Origin: Pseudonocardia terrae
Lineage (GTDB): Bacteria > Actinomycetota > Actinomycetes > Mycobacteriales > Pseudonocardiaceae
Assembly: GCF_021343995.1 (NCBI RefSeq)
Contig: NZ_JAJTTE010000060.1
Location: forward strand, 1 to 42,472
Reading direction: 5' to 3'
DNA length: 42,472 bases
Both the position numbers and the translations under genes were made by a program. Of the stretch, positions 1 through 8,711 are shown piece after piece. Position 1 is the stretch's first letter; every line of letters begins with the position of its first letter. The notes beneath the pieces are model-generated. The model made no database searches, had not been told where the DNA came from, and saw only the letters and a program-made list of their open reading frames with translations.

Positions 1-169
1 CCCGCAGGGCGGCCAGCTCGGTCCGCAGGCGGTGCAGCTCCGCCCGCTCCTCGGACGTGAGCGGGATCGTCGTGTCCGGCGCGGAGGTGCTTTCCCCTCG
101 TGCGGTGGGCACGCTCGGCGACCCCACCCCGACAGGACCGGACTTGTCGGGTCGGTCGACGGCGGACAT
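1..169 (-). CDS. Partial N-terminus of an unknown protein (runs off the window edge)
   Basis: An ATG at 169 on the minus strand opens a frame that stays open to the first base, giving 56 visible residues. An AGGAGG lies about 6 nt upstream of the ATG, a strong ribosome-binding site. The visible part has a Ser/Pro/Thr-rich disordered start, then TSEERAELHRLRTELAALR, an amphipathic heptad pattern typical of a short coiled coil. In actinobacteria such a leader often precedes membrane helices, but none is visible here. It is last in a same-strand series of small genes downstream of the LuxR regulator ending at 2000. The function is unknown and the gene is incomplete. Confidence 0.65.
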   Translation of the reverse strand, partial: MSAVDRPDKSGPVGVGSPSVPTARGESTSAPDTTIPLTSEERAELHRLRTELAALR

Positions 170-299
170 CGCGGTCCTCCTCGGAGGCGACAGTGGTCAA
201 TGCACCTTCCGTCACGAGCCACGGCGCGGGATCCCCTCGTCCGGGCGAGTGTCGGCGCGGTGGACCTCCGCGGTGTGAGGCTCCTGAGCCGCGCTGACC

Positions 300-503
300 T
301 CAGCCCACGCCGGGGTTCGGCAAGACCGAGACCAGGGAGAGCCCGAGTGCGTCGAGCTGGGCGATGATTCCGTGCAGGTGCGAGTCGTCCAGCACCTCGC
401 CGTCGATCACGGTCTGGGGTGGGAGCACGGTGATCCTCATGCCGCTGAGGGCCGCGCGCGCCTCGTCGGACAGAACCCCGTCCACACGGAACTCGTAGTG
501 CAT
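300..503 (-). CDS. Small actinobacterial hypothetical protein, paralogue of the 1667-1891 product
   Basis: The protein is 67 aa, starting MHYEFRVDGVLSDEARAAL and ending with a hydrophobic LDALGLSLVSVL stretch. I chose the ATG at 503 because it aligns with the start of the paralogue at 1891 and has a GGAG about 10 nt upstream; an in-frame ATG at 533 would add 10 basic residues. The pattern is a beta-strand, a helix, a strand, then a helix and strand ending LGLxLV, which suggests a compact alpha/beta fold. No catalytic motif is visible. Two copies close to the same LuxR regulator suggest a role tied to it, but function is unknown. Confidence 0.65.
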   Translation of the reverse strand: MHYEFRVDGVLSDEARAALSGMRITVLPPQTVIDGEVLDDSHLHGIIAQLDALGLSLVSVLPNPGVG

Positions 504-668
504 GGGCCTTCGACTCCGGTTTCTCCTCGCCATCTCGTCCGCCGGCCACTAGGCTTCCTCAGGGCAGGCTCGAGGCCCTCATCCCCCGGGAATGAACCGG
601 CGCGGTCCTGCAGGGGCAGTCGGAGCACCCGTAGGTCGCGCGGCGCGGCAGGTCGGCCTGTAGCAGGG

Positions 669-1214
669 TCAGGACGGCGGTGGGGTCGCGACGGGCGGCA
701 CCCCTGGACATCCGGCTCGGACGCTCTCGACAATCGGGGTGGCGGCGGCCTCGACCTGGGCGACGGACCCCGCGAGTGCACCCAGCTTCGCCGACAGCGT
801 TGCCTGGTCCTGGATGCCCGCGACGGTGGTCTGGAGCGAGGCGAGCGCCTGCTTGAGCGCGTCGACCTGGGGACCGAACTGGGCGGCCGCCGCGGTGGCC
901 AGGTTCTGTCCGGCAGTCGCAAGGTCCTGGAGCGCGGCCTTCACGCCCTCGGTGCCGACCTTCGTCGCGTCGACCTGGAGGAGCGCGTTGGCCGCCGTCT
1001 GGAACTGAGCAGCAGCGGTGCACAGTTGAGGTGAGTAGGTGGCGGACGCGGGGGCCGACGTCATGGCTGGTGGTGAAGGCGGGGCGGAAGGCGGAGCCGA
1101 AGTGGGCGAGGAGCATCCCGCGAGCACCGCGAGGCCGAGCAGGCCCGCCGCAGCGGTGCGGAGCGCGAGCGCTCCGCGGATGCTCCTCCGTGTGGAGCTG
1201 TCGACGGCGTCCAT
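669..1214 (-). CDS. Putative lipoprotein with helical body
   Basis: This 181-aa protein has a basic N-terminus, a hydrophobic stretch (AAAGLLGLAVLAGC) and an LAGC lipobox placing the lipidated Cys near residue 34, so it should be exported and anchored to the outer face of the membrane. A Ser/Pro linker follows, then about 120 residues of Ala/Leu/Gln-rich helix with heptad spacing and a Cys near each end of the mature domain. A GGAGGAG lies 4 nt before the ATG. It belongs to the minus-strand series behind the LuxR gene. No enzymatic motif is present; the helical body could be a binding or scaffolding domain. Function unknown. Confidence 0.75.
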   Translation of the reverse strand: MDAVDSSTRRSIRGALALRTAAAGLLGLAVLAGCSSPTSAPPSAPPSPPAMTSAPASATYSPQLCTAAAQFQTAANALLQVDATKVGTEGVKAALQDLATAGQNLATAAAAQFGPQVDALKQALASLQTTVAGIQDQATLSAKLGALAGSVAQVEAAATPIVESVRAGCPGVPPVATPPPS

Positions 1215-1287
1215 TTACTCCTCCACTGTTCGGGGGGCGGCGGACGAACCGTCGCCCGGGTGTTCCGTGAGCCGTACCGGCCGGTGC

Positions 1288-1530
1288 TCAGCGCCCGTGG
1301 ACCGCCTGGTCCACGACGATCGCCAGGCGGGCGAGCACCTCCTGTGCCTCGCCTCGTGTGACCACACGGCGGTCGACTGCGGCCTCGACCTCGGCCCGCA
1401 ACATCGCGAGCAGCACTCCGGCCGGGTCACCGACCTCGGTCGGCGCCGCCCGTCCGGACTTCCGGCGGCTACCTGCCGGAATCACTGGCCGCAGGAACGG
1501 GAGGCCGGGATCGCCTGCGGGTTGTGCCAT
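1288..1530 (-). CDS. Hypothetical 80-aa protein
   Basis: A GGAGG six bases before the ATG at 1530 supports this small gene. The N-terminal 35 residues are Pro/Arg-rich and probably disordered. The rest is a predicted helical hairpin (GVLLAMLRAEVEAAVDRR, then EAQEVLARLAIVVDQAV). There is no signal peptide or membrane segment. It lies between the lipoprotein gene and the small paralogue gene, all on the same strand with short gaps, consistent with cotranscription from the LuxR gene. No family recognised. Confidence 0.55.
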   Translation of the reverse strand: MAQPAGDPGLPFLRPVIPAGSRRKSGRAAPTEVGDPAGVLLAMLRAEVEAAVDRRVVTRGEAQEVLARLAIVVDQAVHGR

Positions 1531-1666
1531 TCAGCACCTCCTCGACCCGCGGTGCGGCGCCGCCGCGCCCACCGTGCGGTCGAGTGTCGGGCCACAAGGG
1601 ACGACCGAGGTCATCCCGGACGGGTGGTCGCGGCCCTCAGGAGCGGAGCCCGGCAGAAGGACCCGG

Positions 1667-1891
1667 TCAGCGACGCAGGTCCGGCGGCGGCCCGGCCGGG
1701 ATGCGCTGGAGTCCGACGAGCTCGATCCCGAGGTCCTGCAACCGGGCCAGCAGCTGTTGCAGCTCCGCCTGGTCGTCGACCTGCGCGCGCAGCTCCGTCT
1801 CCGTGGGGTGGGCCGGGCGAAGGGGATCGAGCGCCGCCAGCAATGCCGGGCTGAGACGTCCCCTCACGCGCACCGAGTACTCGCAGCTCAC
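1667..1891 (-). CDS. Small actinobacterial hypothetical protein, paralogue of the 300-503 product
   Basis: The protein is 74 aa and begins at a GTG (1891) preceded by a GAGGAGG with 5-nt spacing, which fixes the start. It resembles the product of 300-503: both begin with a short strand (CEYSVRVRGRLSP versus HYEFRVDGVLSD), share an acidic VDD or LDD segment before a Leu-rich helix, and end LGIELVGL versus LGLSLVSV. The gene lies about 110 bp downstream of the LuxR-type regulator, on the same strand. No catalytic residues, export signal or membrane helix are visible. The conserved association suggests a regulator-linked accessory protein, but the role is unknown. Confidence 0.65.
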   Translation of the reverse strand: MSCEYSVRVRGRLSPALLAALDPLRPAHPTETELRAQVDDQAELQQLLARLQDLGIELVGLQRIPAGPPPDLRR

Positions 1892-1999
1892 CCTGACCTC
1901 CTCATGGCGGTCGGTCGACGAGGACGTCGACGGTCCCGGCCCGCGCTCAACCGCACACCATCCGCTTCGGATGAGTGCGGCCGAAGTCTGGCTGCGTGC

Positions 2000-4666
2000 T
2001 CAGAGAAGGCCCAGGAGCCGCGCCCGGCGTACCGCGTCACGCCTGCCGGTCGCCCCGAGCTTGCGGTAGAGGGCTCTCTCATGGGTCTTCACCGTGCTGA
2101 CGGACACGTACAGCTCGGCGGCGATCTCGGCGTTGCTGAGACTGCTGGAGAGGTACTGCAGGACCGTCCGTTCCCGTTCGGTCGGCGGCTCGACGAGCGC
2201 ACTGACTCCGCCGGCCTCCTGCGGGCTCGCGACCATGCGCCCGAGGAGGTCGAGGGCGAACTCCGGCGTCGCGGTGCCCCGTTCGAGACACGCCTGCAGA
2301 ATCGGCCGGACCTCCGTGCCCTCGACGAGGAACGGACCCCGGAGCCCGCACGGCAGGGCAGTGACGAGGGCGTCCTCGAGCCGGTCCCGGGCGCGCGCCT
2401 CATCGGCGACCGCCCCAGCCAATAGCGCGTCGAGGATCCCGACCTGCACACGGAGGCGCACCGGTGACGGGTCGACAACGCGGCGACGGAGCTCTGTTGC
2501 GATCCGATGGTCCCCCAACCGCAGGCGAAGTCCCGCCGCACTCAGCAGCGCACCCGGTGTCGCCGGGGTGCCCAGACCGTCGAGAACGGCGAGGGTGCGC
2601 TCCGGGTCGCCCGTTCTCGCGAGCAGCGAGGCCTCCAGGAGTCGGGCACGTTCGAGTAGGACGGGCGGAGCCCGATCGGCCTCGGCGTCGAGCTGGGCGC
2701 GCAGGTTCGCGAGGGCGGGCTCGTGCTTGCCGGCGAGCGCCAGCCGCTCGGCCACCAGCAGCGCGACCACCAACCGCACGTGCGGCTCCGCGGTGAGGTT
2801 CTCGAACGCCGGAAGGTGTGCCGACCGCTCGTCGGCAGCCTCGAGATCCCCGCGACCTAGCGCCACCTCGATCAGCGCCAGGTGAGCCGCAGCCACCTGC
2901 GCGGTGTCCTCCATGCCCGCGGCGGCCGCCGTGGCGAGGACCTTGTGTGCCTCGCTCTCGGCGGAGTCGAGCTCGCCGCGCTCGGCCTGGAGTAGTGCGC
3001 GATAGGACGCGGCGTTCAGCTGGGCCAGGACCACGCCGGGCACCACAGCCTCGACGGCAGCCGTGAGATGACGTTCGGCGGCGCCGAGGTCGCCGGTCCA
3101 CAACGCGGCGGTCCCGAGATTGTTGTGCACGACCACCGGCACGATCTCTCCGCCGGCCATCCCCAGTGCCGCGAGTGCGTCCGGCTCGAGCGGCACCTGC
3201 TGGTAGGCGTCGCGCACTGCGCCCCAGTCCCCGGCCAACCTCCCGAATCCACCGGCACTCATCAGCCGGAGCACCTCGGCTCGATCCCTGCGCCGGCTCG
3301 GCAGCCCGTCCGTTCGGACCATGCGGGCGGCCTCCAGGAGGCGGGGCACGTCGGCCCCGTTCCCCTGCGCGACCCGGGCTCCGGCAAGCCCCGCGGCGAG
3401 TTCCGGGTGACTTCCCACCACGGTCGCCGGAACCTGGTCCAGCACACGTTCGAGCTGCGGGCCGTCGCCACCCATCACCAGCGCGAGCGCATGCACGCCC
3501 GTCAGGTCCGCCGCCAGCCGCCACAGGCCTGCGGTCACCGAGGAACGGATCGCCTCGAAGGGCATGCCGTTCCCGCGGAACCATTCGGCAGCCCGCCGGT
3601 GCAGGTCGCGGCGCCTCCGGGAGGGCAGGCTCCGCGCCCGGAGGATGTCGAGGACCAGGCGGTGCAGCCGGAACCAGCGGCCCGGCCTGTCCACTTCGCG
3701 GACGAAGAGGTGCGCACCCGCGAGGTCGGCCAGCACCTGACCGGCGTCCGAGCGATCGGTCAGGACCCGGGCGAGATCTGCGCAGACGAGATCGACCACG
3801 CTGACCGCGGTCAGGAAGGTGATCAGCTCCGGAGCCTGCTGGTCGAGCACCTCGGTCAGCAGGTATCCCGCGACGGCGTGATCGTCGCCCGAGAACGCGG
3901 CGACCGCGGCGTCGAGGTCCGCCCGGTCCTGCAGGTGCAGCGCGGCCAGGCGGAGCCCCGCCGCCCAGCCCTCGGTCCGGTCGCGGAGCCGTTCGACTTG
4001 GCCCGACGTCAGCTCCAAACCCAGGAGCTCGAACAACTCCGCGGCCTCGTCGTGCCGGAACGCGAGGTCGACGGCCCGGACATCGCGAACCAACCCGGCC
4101 ACGCGCAGCCGTTGCAGGGGCCACGGCGGGTCCCTGCGCGTGGCGACGACGATCGACAGACCCGCCACCGGCCGCTCCACGAGGCGCAGGAGCCCGTGGT
4201 GCACCTCGGACGAGGTGATCTCGTGCAGGCTGTCCAGGACGAGGACGACCGGATTTCGCGCGCTTCGGACCGCGTCGGCGACAGCGCTCGGCAGGTACTC
4301 CGTGGCCACCCCGCCGGCGACGACCTCCTGAAGGGTCTGGGTCGTCTGCCCTCCCACCGTGTCACGCAGGGCGACCGCGACGGCCCGCCAGAAGGGCTGA
4401 GGGGCGTCGTGGATAGTCTCGAGGTTCAGCCATGCGACGCGGCGTTCGGCCCCGGCCTCTACCCAGGAGCTCAGCAGAACGGTCTTGCCCCACCCTGCGG
4501 CCGCGGCCACAATGATCACCGGGGCGGCCAGAGAGGCGTCGAGCAGGTCGTGCAGCCGGGGGCGGCGTACGAGACCGCCGGCGGTCGGGACGCGCACCCT
4601 CGCACGAGCCGCTTCGGGACGGCGCCCGCCCGCCCTGCTCATCCTGACCGCTCGCTGCCGCGCCAT
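2000..4666 (-). CDS. MalT-like LuxR-family ATPase transcriptional regulator
   Basis: About 888 aa. This is a STAND-type regulator: an N-terminal NTPase with Walker A AAAGWGKT (about residues 55-62) and Walker B VVLVLDSLHE (about 125), a winged-helix/TPR-like alpha-helical middle, and a C-terminal LuxR helix-turn-helix (TERERTVLQYLSSSLSNAEIAAEL, with VSVSTVKTH as recognition helix). Such proteins bind ATP and an inducer, oligomerise and activate transcription. I chose the ATG at 4666 (GGGCGGGA upstream); in-frame starts at 4729 and 4642 are possible. It is divergent from the gene at 4991, and the shared 324-bp gap contains an inverted repeat that may be its operator. The small genes to its left follow on the same strand. 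The inducer is unknown. Confidence 0.88.
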   Translation of the reverse strand: MARQRAVRMSRAGGRRPEAARARVRVPTAGGLVRRPRLHDLLDASLAAPVIIVAAAAGWGKTVLLSSWVEAGAERRVAWLNLETIHDAPQPFWRAVAVALRDTVGGQTTQTLQEVVAGGVATEYLPSAVADAVRSARNPVVLVLDSLHEITSSEVHHGLLRLVERPVAGLSIVVATRRDPPWPLQRLRVAGLVRDVRAVDLAFRHDEAAELFELLGLELTSGQVERLRDRTEGWAAGLRLAALHLQDRADLDAAVAAFSGDDHAVAGYLLTEVLDQQAPELITFLTAVSVVDLVCADLARVLTDRSDAGQVLADLAGAHLFVREVDRPGRWFRLHRLVLDILRARSLPSRRRRDLHRRAAEWFRGNGMPFEAIRSSVTAGLWRLAADLTGVHALALVMGGDGPQLERVLDQVPATVVGSHPELAAGLAGARVAQGNGADVPRLLEAARMVRTDGLPSRRRDRAEVLRLMSAGGFGRLAGDWGAVRDAYQQVPLEPDALAALGMAGGEIVPVVVHNNLGTAALWTGDLGAAERHLTAAVEAVVPGVVLAQLNAASYRALLQAERGELDSAESEAHKVLATAAAAGMEDTAQVAAAHLALIEVALGRGDLEAADERSAHLPAFENLTAEPHVRLVVALLVAERLALAGKHEPALANLRAQLDAEADRAPPVLLERARLLEASLLARTGDPERTLAVLDGLGTPATPGALLSAAGLRLRLGDHRIATELRRRVVDPSPVRLRVQVGILDALLAGAVADEARARDRLEDALVTALPCGLRGPFLVEGTEVRPILQACLERGTATPEFALDLLGRMVASPQEAGGVSALVEPPTERERTVLQYLSSSLSNAEIAAELYVSVSTVKTHERALYRKLGATGRRDAVRRARLLGLL

Positions 4667-4990
4667 CGTTCCCGCCCGTGGTCGTCTAGTCCGCGAATCT
4701 CTCGCGTTCGCGTGCCCAGCACGGGGCACCCCAGACCCGGCCGACCGTCCAGAGTGCCACCTCGGCGGGACGGTGCGAAGCGGCGAAAGCCCTCATCCGG
4801 GGCTCTTTCGGTTGCCCCGAAAGACGTAGCGCGTCGACTTTTCGGGGTCGGGATGTCGAAGCCACCCACGACGGATGAACGGCCCGGAGCGTCGCCGACA
4901 GACACTTCCAGGTGCCTCGCCCCGCACGAGACCCGTGGCGCAAGGAGGACGACCGGACGTGCAGGGCGAGCCGCACGGAGGAGGACGACG
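4667..4990. other. Divergent intergenic region between LuxR ATPase and DUF6325-like gene
   Basis: This 324-bp gap must hold both divergent promoters. I see no confident -35/-10 pair. It contains the 8-bp inverted repeat at 4804-4824 and, about 14 bp further on, a related half-site CTTTTCGGGG near 4838. A GGAGG runs into the ATG at 4991. Confidence 0.5.
4804..4824. promoter_or_regulatory. Perfect 8-bp inverted repeat, candidate operator
   Basis: The arms TCTTTCGG and CCGAAAGA are separated by TTGCC, and a similar half-site (TTTTCGGGG) follows near 4840. It lies in the middle of the divergent promoter region, where an activator dimer could serve both genes. That it binds the neighbouring LuxR protein is inference; a hairpin in RNA is the alternative. 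Confidence 0.35.
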
Positions 4991-5518
4991 ATGACGATCG
5001 GTCCGGTGCAGATGCTCGTGCTCGGTTTCGACCACCCGGACTTCCAGGGCGGCATCCTTGCGGAGCTCGAGCGGCTCCGTGAGGACGACCGGGTGCGCGT
5101 GATCGACTTCCTCGCGGTGCAGAAAGCGGTGGGCGGCGAGGTCAGCGTGCTGAAGGCGAGCCAGGTCGACACGGCCGAGCGGGCCGAGTTCGGCGCCGTG
5201 GTGGGCGCGCTGGTCGGGATCGCCACCGGCCGCACAGCCGAGGAGGGTGCCGCGGTCGGCGCCGAATCGACGCCGCTCGAGGAGGACCTCCTCGACGAGG
5301 AGGCCTGGGACGCCCTGGCCGACATCCCCGAGGGAACGGCGGCCGCGCTCGTCCTGCTCGAGCACCGCTGGGCCATCCCGCTGCATGACGCCGTCGCCCG
5401 GGCCGGCGGCATCCGACTCGCCTCCGAGTTCGTGAGCCCCCTGGACCTGGTCGACGTCGGCCTGGTCGCGGCGCAGGAGGCCGAGGCGATCGTGGCCATG
5501 TCCGAGGACACGATCTGA
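4991..5518 (+). CDS. DUF6325/DUF1269-like protein
   Basis: The protein is 175 aa and starts at the ATG at 4991 behind GGAGGAGGACGACG, even though the frame is open far upstream. It begins TIGPVQMLVLGFDHPDF and has the pattern of actinobacterial DUF1269/DUF6325 proteins: a ferredoxin-like strand-helix-strand start, a Gly/Ala-rich segment with alternating glycines (about 75-95), then a second alpha/beta half (GTAAALVLLEHRWAIPLHDAVARAGG). It lacks clear membrane helices. The family is often found near stress genes, but its biochemical role is unknown to me. Two MalT-like regulators flank it, one divergent and one convergent, which suggests control by one or both. Confidence 0.75.
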   Translation: MTIGPVQMLVLGFDHPDFQGGILAELERLREDDRVRVIDFLAVQKAVGGEVSVLKASQVDTAERAEFGAVVGALVGIATGRTAEEGAAVGAESTPLEEDLLDEEAWDALADIPEGTAAALVLLEHRWAIPLHDAVARAGGIRLASEFVSPLDLVDVGLVAAQEAEAIVAMSEDTI

Positions 5519-5602
5519 GGAGGCGGCACTGACCCAGAGCGGGAGGACGTGAATGTGGCGCCGAGGCAGCAGGTCCGCGCGGGGCAGTGGACGCGCTCCT
5601 CC

Positions 5603-5631
5603 CGCCGGACCGCGCGCCGCCTGGTCCGGCG
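5603..5631. terminator. Hairpin between convergent genes, likely bidirectional terminator
   Basis: Arms CGCCGGACC (5603-5611) and GGTCCGGCG (5623-5631) pair perfectly over 9 bp with an 11-nt loop. There is no U-tract, as is common in high-G+C actinobacteria. It lies between the convergent 3' ends at 5518 and 5726, as expected for a shared terminator. Confidence 0.5.
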
Positions 5632-5725
5632 TCGCTGAACGCGCCTGAAACGCTGTCGGTACCCGGGGATGCGGCAGCACATGTCAGAGTGACGGGACGC
5701 GGGCGGACGCAGGCGCCCCGGTCGT

Positions 5726-8458
5726 TCAGCGCGCCAGCGGAGCCAGTTCGCGCAGAGCGGACCCCGCGCGACGGAGCGCAAGCGGGTTCGTGCTCGCCCC
5801 GGCGGTTGGAGTGGGCAGCGTCGGCGACAGCGTGCGGTGCATCAGACCGTGCTCGTAGCCGACGACGACGGCGTCGCGACGGCTGCCGACGCCGAGCTTG
5901 GCGTAGATCGACCGGACGTGGGTCTTCACCGTGTTGACCGACACCCTCAGATCGGCGGCGATCTCCTCGAGGGACAGCAGCGAGGGCAACAATTCCAGCA
6001 CGTCCTGCTCACGGTTGCTGAGCACGGCGTCGAGCCCGTCGGAGTCCCCGGCCGCGAGCACGAGGGCACGCCCCGGCAGCGTGTGCGCTACCTCCAGACT
6101 GCCGTACTGCTGCGCCAGCAGCGGCCGCACCACCGGTCCGACGTGCACGAAAGGCCGTACCACATCGTGCGCCTCGGCCATCCCGACCGCGTCCCGGAGA
6201 GCCCGGCCCGCGGCGAACCGGTCTCCCGCCCGCACGGCGAGTTCGCAGCACAGGAGCTGGGCTTCCACGATTGTCGACGGAAGCGCGGTCGGCGTCGCGC
6301 CGTCCACGAGCCGTTGCAGGGTCAGGCGGGCCTGCTCCGTACGGCCGCCGATGACGTCCGACCGCGCCCGGAGGAGCAGGATCTCGCCGGTCGAGCCACA
6401 GCGCCCGGCGAGCCAGCTCAGCCCAGCGCGCGCAGCGGTGTGGTGACCGAGGCGGACGGCGGCGTCGAACTCCGCCGTCGCCGCGAGCGCGAGGTCGGCC
6501 AGGCCGGCCTCGTGGTCGCCGAGGACGACCCGTGCCTGCTGGAGCGTGCTCAGGCCACCCCGGTGGTCACCGAGGTCCGTAGCGGCGGCACCGCACACCG
6601 CGAGCAGGGCGAACCGCAGCCGGGGCTCCGCGGTCTCCGCCCGCGGTAACGCCTCCCGGACGAGCCCAAGGGCCTGGTCCGGATCGGCGGCGAGGAGCGC
6701 GGCGTGGGCGAGCACGACGACGGCGCGCAGCGCGGCGGGCGACGTGGTCCATCCCCGGGCCGTGGCGAGCGCATGGGCGTGAGTGGCGTGCTCGCGCATA
6801 GCTCGCACGTCGTGGTCCGCTGCCGCTGCCGCGGCCGCGGTCGTGTGGCTCTGGAGCAGCAGGTGGTCCCAACCTGCGTCCCGGGCAGAGGCCACCACGT
6901 CGTCAAGAACGCGTCGAACACCTCGAACATCGTCGTCGACGCGACGGTCACGAAGCCGAGCAGCACAGTGGGCGACCTGGAGGAGCGCCTCCGCCTCGGG
7001 GCCCAGCAACACCCCGGACGGACACGGGTCCTCATCCCCTGGTCCGGCGCCCTGCCCGACGGAAGTGAGGCCATAGAGCTGATCCGCGATCGTGCCCAGG
7101 GCGGTCAAGACAGCAGGGGGATCCGTGGGCCAGCGGCGGCGGGCCCGCCGCGCGGCGGTGACCGCTGCCGGGCGGTCCCCGGACTGGTCGGCGGCCAGCG
7201 CCTCCGCGAGGGACAGCCACGGATCGGCGGCGACGACGCCGCCCGCCGACCGCAGTGCGTGGCGCAACTGCTTGTGCTGCCCCCTGACCAGCAGAGGGAT
7301 GGCGGCGCGGGCGATCACCTCGACCAGGAGTGTCGCATCCTCGGCCTGCGCTGCGTGCTTCAGCGCCGTCAGCGGATGGTCCCCTTCGAGCCACCAGCGG
7401 GCCGCAGCGACGTGTAGTGCGACGGGACCATGCGCGCTGCGCTGGTGCAGCTCGGCGAGGAGGAGGCTGCGGACCAGCGGCTGGAGCCGGTAGGTGCCCG
7501 GCCTCCGGCCGTGCCGGCGGACAAGGGCGCTCCGGGACTCGAGATCGCCGAGAACATGGCCGGCGTCCTCCCGGCCGGACAGCTCGACGGCGAGTGCCGT
7601 CGGGATCTCGTCGCAGATGCTGGTCCGGCGCAGTAGGTCGACCGCGGCGTGAGGCAGGCCGTCGAGGACTTCACCGACCAGATAGTCAGCGACGGCACGC
7701 TCCGCACCCGAGAACCTGGACAGGAAGCCCTCGACATCGGTCGCCGGCCCCAGGGCGGTGGCGGCGAACCTCAGCCCCACGGGCCATCCCTCGGTCTGGC
7801 GGTACAGCCGTTCGAGCTGGTCAGGCCGGAGCCGCACCCCGGCTGAGTGCAGGAGCACCTCGGCCTCGTCGCGGTCCAGACGCAGCCGATCGGTCCTGAG
7901 TTCTCTCAGCCGGCCCTCGGGCCGGAGACGCTGGAGACCGATCGGTGGGTCCGTCCTGGACCCAAGTGCGACGGGAACCGTGCGCGGGCGGTTCCGCAGG
8001 AGCATCGCGACGTCGTGCAGGGCCTCGGGTGAGTGCAGCTGCTGCAGGTCGTCGAGCACCAGACAAACGGGACGGTCGAGTTCGGCGAGGGCGACGGCGA
8101 CGTCGGCTCCGAACTCGGGCCGTCCGGCCGCCGACAGGTCCCAGCCTCGGCCCCCGGGGCCCGTCCGGACGACGCTGGTCGCCGGGATCGCCGGGCAGCG
8201 GGCGAGGGCAGCGAGCACAGCGCTCCAGAACAGGCGCGGATCGTTGTCGTCGCTGTCGAGGTGCACCCAGGCGGTGTCCCGTTCGGGCCGTGCGGCCTCG
8301 GCCCACTCCGCGAGCAGCAGGGTCTTCCCGTAGCCGGCGGGTGCGCAGACGAGCCCGACATCGCAGATCTTGTCGAGCTCACGGCGCAGCAGGGGCCGTC
8401 GGACGGTGTCGGCCGGTAGTCGCGGCACGGTTACCTTCGGTTCCGGAACGCTTGCCAC
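5726..8458 (-). CDS. Second MalT-like LuxR-family ATPase transcriptional regulator
   Basis: About 910 aa, with the same architecture as the 2000-4666 product but clearly diverged from it. It starts PEPKVTVPRLPADTVRRPLL, the usual opening of this family. Walker A is APAGYGKT (about residues 39-46) and Walker B is VCLVLDDLQQL. A long helical TPR-like region follows, and the LuxR helix-turn-helix lies near the C-terminus (LSNREQDVLELLPSL, VSVNTVKTHVRSIYAKLG), with about 40 extra residues after it. I prefer the GTG at 8458 (GGGG about 5 nt before it); a GTG at 8494 adds 12 residues. It converges on the 4991-5518 gene. Ligand and targets are unknown. Confidence 0.87.
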   Translation of the reverse strand: MASVPEPKVTVPRLPADTVRRPLLRRELDKICDVGLVCAPAGYGKTLLLAEWAEAARPERDTAWVHLDSDDNDPRLFWSAVLAALARCPAIPATSVVRTGPGGRGWDLSAAGRPEFGADVAVALAELDRPVCLVLDDLQQLHSPEALHDVAMLLRNRPRTVPVALGSRTDPPIGLQRLRPEGRLRELRTDRLRLDRDEAEVLLHSAGVRLRPDQLERLYRQTEGWPVGLRFAATALGPATDVEGFLSRFSGAERAVADYLVGEVLDGLPHAAVDLLRRTSICDEIPTALAVELSGREDAGHVLGDLESRSALVRRHGRRPGTYRLQPLVRSLLLAELHQRSAHGPVALHVAAARWWLEGDHPLTALKHAAQAEDATLLVEVIARAAIPLLVRGQHKQLRHALRSAGGVVAADPWLSLAEALAADQSGDRPAAVTAARRARRRWPTDPPAVLTALGTIADQLYGLTSVGQGAGPGDEDPCPSGVLLGPEAEALLQVAHCAARLRDRRVDDDVRGVRRVLDDVVASARDAGWDHLLLQSHTTAAAAAAADHDVRAMREHATHAHALATARGWTTSPAALRAVVVLAHAALLAADPDQALGLVREALPRAETAEPRLRFALLAVCGAAATDLGDHRGGLSTLQQARVVLGDHEAGLADLALAATAEFDAAVRLGHHTAARAGLSWLAGRCGSTGEILLLRARSDVIGGRTEQARLTLQRLVDGATPTALPSTIVEAQLLCCELAVRAGDRFAAGRALRDAVGMAEAHDVVRPFVHVGPVVRPLLAQQYGSLEVAHTLPGRALVLAAGDSDGLDAVLSNREQDVLELLPSLLSLEEIAADLRVSVNTVKTHVRSIYAKLGVGSRRDAVVVGYEHGLMHRTLSPTLPTPTAGASTNPLALRRAGSALRELAPLAR

Positions 8459-8711
8459 CCCTACCCCAATCGGTCGCACGGACGCCCTCGGCACCTCGCG
8501 CCCGGGCGGTCACGCAAGGTGTCGACGGTGCCTCGGATCGGGATGAGTCGGCGTCATTCCCGGAGGCGGACACCCGTTCGCTGCCCTTTGCGCTCGTGCT
8601 CCCGCCGGTCTCGTTGGCATTCCGGCGTTCACCGCCTCGAGAAGACACGCCACTCGACGGGCGGCGCCGAGGTCCCCGCGATGTTTTCCAGCCGTGCGGA
8701 TCACGAGTAGG

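Noticed and set aside
8450..8470. ACCCCTACCCC near the start of the second LuxR gene, resembling the nuoA upstream sequence
   Set aside because: Only a C-rich half-pattern matches; there is no GGGTA partner at the right spacing, so I do not call it a CsoR site.
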